Notes under the pieces: generated by a model | Told to the model about the DNA's origin: nothing | The model's input: only the letters and a program-made list of their open reading frames with translations | The model's database searches: none | Shown here: positions 55,025-62,978 of the stretch, one piece after another | How the letters are laid out: every line of letters begins with the position of its first letter | How positions within the stretch are numbered: position 1 is the stretch's first letter | Assembly (NCBI RefSeq): GCF_014640815.1 | Contig: NZ_BMHM01000006.1 | Coordinates: 62,001 to 126,000 of the forward strand | DNA: 64,000 nt | Direction of reading: 5' to 3' | DNA from: Vreelandella lutescens | Lineage (GTDB): Bacteria > Pseudomonadota > Gammaproteobacteria > Pseudomonadales > Halomonadaceae | Program-made: the position numbers and the translations under genes

Positions 55025-55657
55025 ATGATGCCTGTGAACCGCCGCCGATTTTTAGCGATGGCGCTGAGTTGGCCTGCTGTGGCTAGCGCTGCGACCACCC
55101 GTCCGGTTGATAACTATGCACCGCCAGACCTTGTTGCCACGCTGCTTTCACGGGCTCCTGTGCCGCGCCACAGCAATGAGCTGTGGGTGTTAGTAGACGA
55201 TAAAGAAGCCACGCTGAGCATATTTCGTGGTAATGCGCTTATCGAAAGGATTGCCCCGATTTCGTTAGGGCGGGGTGGCGCCAAAACCCAGCGGGTGCGG
55301 GGTGATAACGTGACCCCATTGGGTGAATTCAGAATTAATCGATTTAATTACGAAAGCCAGTGGCATATCTTCATTAGTATCGATTATCCTACGCCACCTC
55401 ACGCGCGCATGGCGCTCGAAGCAGGCATCTATTCCCAAGCGGATTACGAGGCTTACTTTGATCACTATCGTCGCTATGGTTCGCCACCGCAAAATACTGC
55501 GTTGGGTGGAGCCATTGGGCTTCACGGGATCGGAGGCGGCGATCCAGAGATTCACGGCAGCTACCACTGGACCCAAGGGTGCGTGGCAGTGACCAATGAA
55601 GAAATTGAACGCGTAGCCGCATTAGTAGATGTTGGCACTCGCGTAGTGATCCGCTAG
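55025..55657 (+). CDS. L,D-transpeptidase (YkuD domain) with Tat-like signal
   Basis: This is a 210-aa exported L,D-transpeptidase. The N-terminus has a twin-arginine-like signal (VNRRRFLAMALSWPAVASA). The YkuD domain carries the catalytic block: HGIGGGDPEIHGSYHWTQGC, with the nucleophilic Cys in TQGCVAV. These enzymes make 3-3 crosslinks or attach lipoprotein to peptidoglycan. I choose the ATG at 55025, with GAGAG upstream; a GTG at 54998 is possible. It stands alone, with the Braun-type lipoprotein gene 224 bases downstream on the same strand. Confidence 0.87.
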   Translation: MMPVNRRRFLAMALSWPAVASAATTRPVDNYAPPDLVATLLSRAPVPRHSNELWVLVDDKEATLSIFRGNALIERIAPISLGRGGAKTQRVRGDNVTPLGEFRINRFNYESQWHIFISIDYPTPPHARMALEAGIYSQADYEAYFDHYRRYGSPPQNTALGGAIGLHGIGGGDPEIHGSYHWTQGCVAVTNEEIERVAALVDVGTRVVIR

Positions 55658-55700
55658 GCTTGTGTGGCTGAAGGAAGTTCTAGGTTTTGTGCATGTGGCT

Positions 55701-55722
55701 ATAGACAAGCGCTGTTGTCTAT
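55701..55722. promoter_or_regulatory. Palindrome in the leader region of the lipoprotein gene
   Basis: A perfect 8-bp inverted repeat (ATAGACAA-6bp-TTGTCTAT) is followed at once by TATAAAAC. No T run follows, so it is more like an operator than a terminator. A 9-bp direct repeat CCCTGGTAC (55748 and 55761) and a TTGACT hexamer (55736-55741) lie downstream, so this is probably the promoter region of the lipoprotein gene at 55882. Confidence 0.5.
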
Positions 55723-55881
55723 TATAAAACAGCGTTTGACTTGCGTGCCCTGGTACGTAACCCTGGTACAAGTCGCTGTAAAGAACCTGCATCGCAGGTA
55801 GACAAATTTAAGCTAACACTTTAGCCTTACTTTTTGTCGTACCCTTAACGTAGTACCCAAGGAAGACTCAAGGAGAACATT

Positions 55882-56145
55882 ATGACTTTTAAAACTGCTC
55901 TGAAGATGACCGCTGCTGCCGCTTCTCTGGCAATCCTGGCTGGTTGTGCTTCTACCAGCGCTCTGGAAGAAGTTCGCATGACTGCTGAATCTGCACAGGC
56001 TGATGCCGCAGAAGCACGCAGCATGGCTTCACAAGCTCTGAACACTGCAAACCAAGCTCAGCGCGACGCGCAAGCTGCTCTGCAGATGTCTGAGCAAAAC
56101 CGTGAAGAAATGAACCGCATGTTCCAGCGTTCCATGCAGAAGTAA
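55882..56145 (+). CDS. Braun-type alanine-zipper lipoprotein (Lpp/OprI-like)
   Basis: This is an 87-aa outer-membrane lipoprotein. The signal peptide ends at the lipobox LAGC (Cys22). The mature part is a single heptad-repeat helix rich in Ala (AESAQADAAEARSMASQALNTANQAQ), as in Lpp and Pseudomonas OprI, which trimerises. The C-terminal residue is Lys (RSMQK), the position that Braun lipoprotein uses for its covalent bond to diaminopimelate. AAGGAGA lies ahead of the ATG, and a strong terminator follows. Two L,D-transpeptidase genes flank it. Confidence 0.92.
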   Translation: MTFKTALKMTAAAASLAILAGCASTSALEEVRMTAESAQADAAEARSMASQALNTANQAQRDAQAALQMSEQNREEMNRMFQRSMQK

Positions 56146-56196
56146 TTCTGCTTGGGCCACCGAGTTCGTTAAGTACTCAGTGGTTGCTGTAGATGT

Positions 56197-56224
56197 AAAA
56201 AACCCCGCCTCGGCGGGGTTTTTT
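56197..56224. terminator. Bidirectional intrinsic terminator
   Basis: A perfect inverted repeat of six A plus CCCCGCC with GGCGGGG plus six T (56197-56209 and 56212-56224). It ends the lipoprotein gene and can also serve the convergent L,D-transpeptidase gene. Confidence 0.92.
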
Positions 56225-56260
56225 ATTGCTTGATGCTTTTAGCGGCTATGTTTCCAACGA

Positions 56261-57403
56261 CTATGCATCGCCTTCGACATTTACGGCGGTAGAAAGCTCA
56301 ACACCTTCCAGAATGCCTTCCAGGCGCTGTGTGGGCTGTGGTTCAGGCGTGGGCTCAGGTGCTGGAGCCTGCGGGCCGTACAGTGCCACAAAGCGGCCAT
56401 CTGGCGCTTCTACGGCGCGCTTGACCTGTTCGTAGTCAACGTCAGCTTGATCTTCCGCTAGCGCAGTTACCTGCTCAATGGCGTTCAGAAGCGGCTCAAA
56501 GTCACCGACGTTCTCTTCCAGCTGGGGATAGGACTGCACGAACAGCGTGCCGTCTGCCGCCCAGCCCGCTTTAAAGGGCGCGTCCATCAGGTTGACCTGA
56601 GTACCGCTAGGCAGGCGCTCGTAGAGCGATTCAATATCTTCAGGGTACATGCGAATGCAACCCCGGCTGGCACGCATGCCTACACCGTCAGGGCGATTCG
56701 TGCCGTGAATCAGATAGCTAGGCATGGCCAGCAGGATCGCATGACGACCCAGCGGGTTGTCTGGCCCGGCCGGAACAATCGCTGGTGCTGGTTCACCGCG
56801 TGCCGCTGCTTCGCGACGCATGGAGGCTGGCGGTGCCCAGGCGGGGTCTTTCACTTTTATCGTTGTGCGTGTAATGCCTACCGGGGTGGCAAATTCTTCA
56901 CGACCAACGCTGACAGGGTAGGTTTCAACGATACCTGGGTTGTCGGCGGGGTAGTAGTAGAGACGCAGCTCGGAAAGATTGACGACAACGCCTTCACGGG
57001 GGGCGGGCGGCAAAATATAGCGTGCGGGAATAACCACTTCAGTGCCTTCACCCGGTACCCACAAGCTGACGTCGGGGTTAGCCATGCGAATCTCTTCGTA
57101 ACCAATATTATGGCGACGAGCGATGTCGATGAGCGTCTCTTCAGGGTTGTCTACGGTGACGGTGTAGTACTCACCAATAATGTCGCCGTGCTCGGGCAGT
57201 CGGAAGTGTCCGCGTGGCAATTCACGCACATCGGCAGCTTGTTCTGCGCTGGCAGTGGCGTCATCCGTGAGGGCGACAGCGGTCTCGGCCTGTTCGGCTT
57301 GCTCCGCCGATGGCTGTGCATAGACTGGGCCCGCAAGGCTCGCTGCCAGCAGAACTGCCAGGCTGGTAGGTCCCCAAAGGGTAATGTTCTTACGAATGTT
57401 CAT
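56261..57403 (-). CDS. L,D-transpeptidase of the ErfK/YbiS type with LysM domain
   Basis: This is a 380-aa periplasmic L,D-transpeptidase. Signal peptide (residues 1 to about 29, AGPVYA-QPS), an acidic linker (about 30-60), a LysM-like segment (YYTVTVDNPEETLIDIARRHNIGYEEIRMANPDVS), and the YkuD domain with SYLIHGTNRPDGVGMRASRGCIRM, where the Cys is the nucleophile. A C-terminal domain and a Pro/Glu-rich tail follow. In E. coli, ErfK, YbiS and YcfS link Lpp to peptidoglycan; here the Lpp-like gene is the convergent neighbour, so this is the likely linking enzyme. The start ATG at 57403 is clear. Confidence 0.92.
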   Translation of the reverse strand: MNIRKNITLWGPTSLAVLLAASLAGPVYAQPSAEQAEQAETAVALTDDATASAEQAADVRELPRGHFRLPEHGDIIGEYYTVTVDNPEETLIDIARRHNIGYEEIRMANPDVSLWVPGEGTEVVIPARYILPPAPREGVVVNLSELRLYYYPADNPGIVETYPVSVGREEFATPVGITRTTIKVKDPAWAPPASMRREAAARGEPAPAIVPAGPDNPLGRHAILLAMPSYLIHGTNRPDGVGMRASRGCIRMYPEDIESLYERLPSGTQVNLMDAPFKAGWAADGTLFVQSYPQLEENVGDFEPLLNAIEQVTALAEDQADVDYEQVKRAVEAPDGRFVALYGPQAPAPEPTPEPQPTQRLEGILEGVELSTAVNVEGDA

Positions 57404-57517
57404 GGTCGATCCTAATCAATGTATGCACTGCTGGTAAGCATGGTGATGGGCAGCGATGCGTTACCGGTGTGTGCTGCCCCCAGTGTATGCTGCCTAGTAG
57501 CAAGTTTGCCCCAAGGT

Positions 57518-60500
57518 TCACGCCGCCGCTACTTTTTGATTAAGAGTCGTTAACAGTGCTTCAAGCTTTTCAAAACGCTGTTCGACCGTTTCCATTGGAA
57601 ATTCAAATCGTAAGGTGTCGGAACCGTCTAAACGGTAGTGCTGTGGAGATTTTTGAATCAGGGTAACCAGCGTCAGCGGGTCCACCTGAGTGGTGCTGTC
57701 GAAGATTACGCGGCCGCGCTGCTCGCCTGCCTCCATACGGGCAACGCCGAGCTGTTCTGCCCTATGACGTAGCTTCGTTTGGCGCATCAGGTTTTTCAGT
57801 GGCTGCGGCAGCAGGCCAAAACGGTCAATGAGCTCAACCTGCAGTTCTTTCAGTTCGGCATCAGACTGTGTATTGGCGATGCGTTTATACATCACTAAGC
57901 GCTGTTGCACATCGTGAATATAATCATCGGGAATCAGTGCAGGCAGATTCAGGCTAATTTCGACGCCTGTATTGAAGGGCGCGTCAATGTTGGGCGTTTT
58001 GCCTGCCCGTATCGCCTTCACTGCTCGGTCGAGCATTTCCATATAAAGGGTGTAGCCAATGGTTTCCATTTGGCCGCTCTGCTCGTCGCCAAGGAGTTCA
58101 CCGGCACCGCGAATTTCCATATCGTGGCTTGCCAGGGTAAAGCCTGCGCCAAGGTCGTCTGAGGCGCTAATGGCTTCAAGCCGTTTTACGGCGTCTCGGG
58201 TCATGGCTTTGGGCGTGGGCGTGAGCAGGTAAGCATAGGCTTGATGGTGGCTACGCCCCACGCGGCCGCGCAGCTGATGCAGTTGGGCAAGGCCAAATTT
58301 ATCGGCGCGCTCGATTAAAATGGTATTGGCGCTGGGGACGTCAATCCCGGTTTCAATGATCGTTGAGCACACCAGTACGTTAAATCGACGGTGGTAGAAG
58401 TCCGACATCACGCGCTCAAGGCTGCGCTCGGGGAGCTGGCCGTGGGCGACCGCTACGCGAGCTTCAGGGACTAGCTCACGAATTTGTTCCGCCGCGTTCT
58501 CGATGGTTTTCACTTCGTTGTGCAGGAAGTATACCTGACCACCGCGTAAAATCTCCCGCAGCAGCGCTTCTTTAATCACGCTGTTGTCGCGCTGCTGTAC
58601 AAAGGTTTTGACCGATAGGCGTCGTGCGGGCGGGGTGGCGATGATGGAAAGGTCGCGGATGCCGCTCATGGCCATATTCAGCGTACGCGGAATGGGCGTG
58701 GCGGTGAGCGTAAGGATGTCGATTTCTGCCCGTAGGGTTTTCAGCTTCTCCTTTTGAGCCACACCGAAGCGGTGCTCCTCATCGATAATTAGTAGCCCCA
58801 TTTTGGGCAGCTCAACGCTTTTTGAGAGCAGCTTATGGGTGCCGATGACGATATCGGTTTGGCCGCTCTTAATGCCTTCTAGGGTTTGCGTCATCTCTTT
58901 GCCGCCAGTAAAGCGCGAGATCAGGCTGATATTCACAGCGGTGTCGGCAAAGCGGTCGCGGAAGTTTTCAAAGTGCTGGCGAGCTAGCAGCGTGGTGGGT
59001 ACCAGCACCACAACCTGCCTGCCCGATTGTACCGCTAAGAACGCAGCGCGCATGGCGACTTCGGTCTTACCAAAGCCAACATCACCACACACCACACGGT
59101 CCATCGGCTGAGGAGATACCATGTCGCCAATCACGGCCTCAATAGCGGCCTGTTGGTCGGGCGTTTCCTCGAACGGGAAGCTGGAAGCAAAACGGACGTA
59201 TTCATCCCCTGGGGTGTCATAGACCACCCCCTCCTGAGCTTCTCGACGGGCGTAGATGTCCAGCAGCTCAGCCGCGGTGTCGCGAATTTTCTCCGCAGCT
59301 TTGCGTCGGGCTTTCTCCCACTGGTCTGAGCCTAGTTTATGCAGCGGAGCCAGCTCGTCGTCAGCACCGCTATAGCGTGAAATGAGGTGCAGGCTGTCTA
59401 CTGGCACATACAGCTTGGCACCGTCAGCGTAAGAGAGCGCTAGGAATTCGTTGGCCTGGCCGCCAGCCTCCAGCGTCTCCAAGCCCAGGTAGCGGCCTAC
59501 GCCGTGGGCTTGGTGCACCACCGGCGCGCCTGCCTTTAGTTCGGAAAGATGACGGACCGCCAGTTCGTTATCATCAGTGGCTTTTTCCCGCCGACGGCTT
59601 TGGCGTACAACATCGCCAAAGAGCTCGGTCTCGCTAATCACCGCCACGTCTGGCTCGGTGAGCCACAAGCCGCTACCCACCAGGCTTTCTGTGATGGCGA
59701 TGCGCTCTTTGCCTGCTAAAAAGGCCTGAAAGCTATCGCAGTGAGGAAGCGAAAGTTTAAGCGGCGCAAGTACTTCCTCTAAGGCTTCTCTGCGCCCGCG
59801 TGATTCAGCAATAAAGAGCACGCGGGTGTTGGCGTGATTGTCTAAAAAGTGCTTTAGCTCGCTTAGCGGCTGTTTGGCGCGCGCATTAATTGCCAGTGGT
59901 GGCAGCGCTTGCGCCAGGGGCGTGAGCGCATGGCGTTGGCTGTCGTCGTCGGTGAGCTCAAGGCGTGGTCGCGCCTTAATGGCTGAAAACACCTCGTTGA
60001 CTGGAAAGAAGGCGCGATGGGGTGGCAGTAGTGGCCGCGTGGGGTCGACGCCTAAATTCTCATAGCGCGACTCAATCGACTGCCAGTGCTGTTCGGCGGC
60101 TTGGAAGACGCCAGGCAGCAATGCGATACGCGTGTCGTCGGTAACATGCTCAAACAGCGAGGCGGTATCATCAAAAAAGAGCGGTAAATATTGCTCAAGC
60201 CCAGGCGATGGGATTGCCTTGAGGGCATCGTTATAGAGAGGGCACTGGCGCGGGTCGACATCGAACAGTGTCTCAAATTGCTCGCGAAAGCAGGCAATGG
60301 CGCTGCGGCTAAGTGAGTACTCGTGTGCGGGCAGTAATTCAATGGTGTCGACTTTATCAGTAGAGCGCTGACTGCCTGGGTCGAAATGGCGCAGCGTATC
60401 GATCTCATCGTCAAACAAATCGATGCGGATCGGCTCGTCCATGCCCATGGCAAACAGGTCGATGATAGCGCCGCGCATGGCGTACTCGCCGGGTTCATAC

Positions 60501-60967
60501 ACGGTCTCTACGGCGCGATAGCCTGCGCGGGAGAGTGATTCGCGAAATGTCTCGCGGTTGAGCGTGGCCCCTGCTTTGAGCGTCATTACGCGCCCAGCGA
60601 TATAAGAGACCGGCGGTAGCCGCTGCATTAACGTATTGATCGGCACGAGGACGATGCCGCGTACGCCATCTTGCAGAAGGCGTAGCGTTCTCAGCCGGGC
60701 AGAAATAATATCCTGGTGGGGCGAAAAGCTATCGTAAGGCAGCGTTTCCCAGTCAGGGAAGGGGAGGACTGGCACGCTGCTATAAAAGGCGAGGTCTTGC
60801 TCCAGACGCTGAGCGCTGGCGGTGTTGGGGGTGATCACCAGTAACGGCGCGCTTGACGCTACCTGGGCTAGCGCCAGGGCAGTCGCACTGCCCGGCGGCG
60901 CTTGCAAATAGAGCGTGTCGCGAATCCCTTGCGGCTGAGGCGGTTCGAGCAGAGAAAAAGAGGGCAT
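57518..60967 (-). CDS. mfd: Transcription-repair coupling factor Mfd
   Basis: Mfd removes stalled RNA polymerase and recruits UvrA to transcribed lesions. The 1149-aa protein has a UvrB-like N-terminal part that binds UvrA, an RNA polymerase interaction segment, and a RecG-type translocase with GDVGFGKTE (Walker A) and DEEHRFG (Walker B), then the C-terminal TRCF domain. The length equals E. coli Mfd. I start at the ATG at 60967, where the family N-terminus begins; a GTG at 61012 adds 15 unconserved residues. It appears monocistronic. Confidence 0.96.
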   Translation of the reverse strand: MPSFSLLEPPQPQGIRDTLYLQAPPGSATALALAQVASSAPLLVITPNTASAQRLEQDLAFYSSVPVLPFPDWETLPYDSFSPHQDIISARLRTLRLLQDGVRGIVLVPINTLMQRLPPVSYIAGRVMTLKAGATLNRETFRESLSRAGYRAVETVYEPGEYAMRGAIIDLFAMGMDEPIRIDLFDDEIDTLRHFDPGSQRSTDKVDTIELLPAHEYSLSRSAIACFREQFETLFDVDPRQCPLYNDALKAIPSPGLEQYLPLFFDDTASLFEHVTDDTRIALLPGVFQAAEQHWQSIESRYENLGVDPTRPLLPPHRAFFPVNEVFSAIKARPRLELTDDDSQRHALTPLAQALPPLAINARAKQPLSELKHFLDNHANTRVLFIAESRGRREALEEVLAPLKLSLPHCDSFQAFLAGKERIAITESLVGSGLWLTEPDVAVISETELFGDVVRQSRRREKATDDNELAVRHLSELKAGAPVVHQAHGVGRYLGLETLEAGGQANEFLALSYADGAKLYVPVDSLHLISRYSGADDELAPLHKLGSDQWEKARRKAAEKIRDTAAELLDIYARREAQEGVVYDTPGDEYVRFASSFPFEETPDQQAAIEAVIGDMVSPQPMDRVVCGDVGFGKTEVAMRAAFLAVQSGRQVVVLVPTTLLARQHFENFRDRFADTAVNISLISRFTGGKEMTQTLEGIKSGQTDIVIGTHKLLSKSVELPKMGLLIIDEEHRFGVAQKEKLKTLRAEIDILTLTATPIPRTLNMAMSGIRDLSIIATPPARRLSVKTFVQQRDNSVIKEALLREILRGGQVYFLHNEVKTIENAAEQIRELVPEARVAVAHGQLPERSLERVMSDFYHRRFNVLVCSTIIETGIDVPSANTILIERADKFGLAQLHQLRGRVGRSHHQAYAYLLTPTPKAMTRDAVKRLEAISASDDLGAGFTLASHDMEIRGAGELLGDEQSGQMETIGYTLYMEMLDRAVKAIRAGKTPNIDAPFNTGVEISLNLPALIPDDYIHDVQQRLVMYKRIANTQSDAELKELQVELIDRFGLLPQPLKNLMRQTKLRHRAEQLGVARMEAGEQRGRVIFDSTTQVDPLTLVTLIQKSPQHYRLDGSDTLRFEFPMETVEQRFEKLEALLTTLNQKVAAA

Positions 60968-61207
60968 AATAAAGGTATCGTTTTGCGCTGAAACGGAACC
61001 TGGATCATACACGATCAGCCCTTTCGCGCAGAGTCTTTCGATCTAAGCTGCCTTTGGCTGGCTGTAGGGCTGCATCATTACAGTTTGTAGTCAATGCCCA
61101 TTTTCTGTAATACCCCTACATGTTGTGCGACTATCCATTCATTGCGGCACTCTAATAAGCCCAGGATAATGCCCCTTATCCCCGTTCATAACTCAATGAG
61201 GCCGCAC

Positions 61208-62662
61208 GTGAGTCAGCAAGCTCTCGAAAACGTTTTTCAGGAATGGCAACACAATGAAGCTCTGGCTGAGCAGATGATCCCACTGGTGGGGCAGCTGTAT
61301 CGTCAGAATAATGTTGTAGCCACCATGTTCGGACGTTCCCTGATCAAGCGGTCGGTCATTCGTATTCTTAAAGATCATCGTTTTGTGCGCAAAATTGAAG
61401 GCACAGAGCTGTCGGTGGAAGATACCTTCCCCATTGTGAAAGCGATGAGCGAGATGAATCTGGGGCCTGCTCATGTTGACGTGGGTAAGCTGTCAGTCAG
61501 CTTCAAGCGTCAGGGCGGCGGTGATCTGGACGCATTTTTGCGCCGCGAACTTAGCGAGATCATCGACGGCTATCAGCCGGAAGGCAGTAAAGGTGAGCCT
61601 CAGGACGTTGTTCTTTATGGTTTTGGTCGTATCGGCCGGCTGCTGGCGCGTGTCATGGTGGAAAAAGCCGGTGGCGGCAATCTGCTGCGTTTGCGTGCCA
61701 TCGTGGTGCGGGGGCGCGGCGATGTGGCCAAAGATCTTGAAAAACGCGCCAGCCTACTGCGTCGCGATTCGGTTCATGGTCCGTTTGATGGCACCATCAC
61801 CGTCGATGCTGACGCGCGCACTCTGACAATTAATGGCAATGTGGTTCAGGTCATTTACGCAGACTCCCCAAGCGAGATTGATTACACCGCCTACGATATC
61901 CATAACGCCGTGATTGTGGACAATACCGGTATTTGGCGCGATGAAGCGGGTCTGGGGCAGCACTTGGAGTGCAAGGGTGCCGCGAAGGCGTTGCTCACGG
62001 CGCCGGGTAAAGGCGACATCAAAAATATCGTGTTCGGCATTAACCACGAAACGATTGGTGATAATGACCGCATCGTATCGGCGGCTTCGTGCACCACCAA
62101 CGCGATAGTGCCCGTACTGAAAGTGCTGAACGATGAGTACGGTGTGGTCACTGGGCATGTGGAAACCGTTCATGCATACACCAACGACCAAAACCTGATT
62201 GATAACTACCACAAAGGCGATCGTCGTGGCCGTAGCGCGGCGCTCAACATGGTATTGACTGAGACGGGCGCGGCTAAAGCGGTCGCTAAAGCACTGCCCG
62301 AGCTAGAGGGCAAGCTGACAGGTAATGCGATTCGCGTGCCGACGCCAAATGTGTCGATGGCGATCCTGAATCTGACGTTGGATAAAGGCACTGATGCAGC
62401 AGCGCTAAACGATTACCTGCGCCGTATGTCCATTGATTCCGCCTACCAAAAGCAGATCGATTTTGTGGACTCTGCAGAGGTGGTCTCTTCTGACTTCGTT
62501 GGCAATCGCCACGCAGGGATTGTCGATGCCAAAGCCACTATCGCTAACGGCAATCATGCCGTCGTGTACGTCTGGTACGACAACGAGTTTGGCTACAGCT
62601 GTCAGGTTATTCGTATTCTGCAGCATATGTCTAACGTGCATTTTTTAAAGTTACCCCACTAA
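61208..62662 (+). CDS. gap: Glyceraldehyde-3-phosphate dehydrogenase, N-terminally extended type
   Basis: This is a 484-aa GAPDH-like enzyme with about 130 extra N-terminal residues before the Rossmann motif YGFGRIGRLLARV (near residue 138). The catalytic Cys295 is in SAASCTTNAIVPVL, and the substrate-binding segment HAYTNDQNLIDNYHKGDRRGRSAA is present. This long form occurs in Pseudomonas and relatives next to a normal GAPDH. I choose the GTG at 61208 because GAGG sits six bases before it and the family begins there; ATG codons at 61169 and 61196 are possible but weaker. It oxidises glyceraldehyde-3-phosphate; whether it favours NAD or NADP is not clear. Single gene with its own terminator. 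Confidence 0.88.
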   Translation: MSQQALENVFQEWQHNEALAEQMIPLVGQLYRQNNVVATMFGRSLIKRSVIRILKDHRFVRKIEGTELSVEDTFPIVKAMSEMNLGPAHVDVGKLSVSFKRQGGGDLDAFLRRELSEIIDGYQPEGSKGEPQDVVLYGFGRIGRLLARVMVEKAGGGNLLRLRAIVVRGRGDVAKDLEKRASLLRRDSVHGPFDGTITVDADARTLTINGNVVQVIYADSPSEIDYTAYDIHNAVIVDNTGIWRDEAGLGQHLECKGAAKALLTAPGKGDIKNIVFGINHETIGDNDRIVSAASCTTNAIVPVLKVLNDEYGVVTGHVETVHAYTNDQNLIDNYHKGDRRGRSAALNMVLTETGAAKAVAKALPELEGKLTGNAIRVPTPNVSMAILNLTLDKGTDAAALNDYLRRMSIDSAYQKQIDFVDSAEVVSSDFVGNRHAGIVDAKATIANGNHAVVYVWYDNEFGYSCQVIRILQHMSNVHFLKLPH

Positions 62663-62723
62663 GCCCGGTACCGGCCTATGCCTATAAGTTGCTAATTTAG
62701 GGTGTTGGCCGCGTATTTTTGAC

Positions 62724-62748
62724 AAACGCCACCTTCGGGTGGCGTTTT
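62724..62748 (+). terminator. Intrinsic terminator after gap
   Basis: AAACGCCACC-TTCG-GGTGGCGTTT (62724-62747), a perfect 10-bp stem with a UUCG loop and four T. Confidence 0.9.
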
Positions 62749-62808
62749 CTGTATCAGAAACAAATGGCCTAGAAGGGCATATAGCACTTTTGGAGGCCAT
62801 CAGGGATG

Positions 62809-62837
62809 TGGTCATTGGACGCGCTTGTCTTTATAAT
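62809..62837 (+). promoter_or_regulatory. Sigma70 promoter candidate of nqrA
   Basis: TGGTCA (62809-62814) and a perfect TATAAT (62832-62837) lie 17 bp apart, with transcription expected near 62844, giving a leader of about 135 bases. Confidence 0.6.
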
Positions 62838-62890
62838 ACGATAGATTTTTCGGGGTGGTTCAAGCTTGCTTGGGCCTGACTGGTAACAAT

Positions 62891-62934
62891 CTGAGCAGAA
62901 AATAACAATTCGCTGAGCAGAAAATAAGCATTCG
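62891..62934. repeat. Tandem 22-bp direct repeat in the nqrA leader
   Basis: Two adjacent 22-bp copies (62891-62912 and 62913-62934) differ at two positions. They share the core CTGAGCAGAAAATAA and lie 45 bases ahead of the nqrA start, downstream of the predicted promoter. Confidence 0.85.
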
Positions 62935-62978
62935 AACCCCTTACCTTCGTATATCCGATCCATCAACTGGGCGAGACT

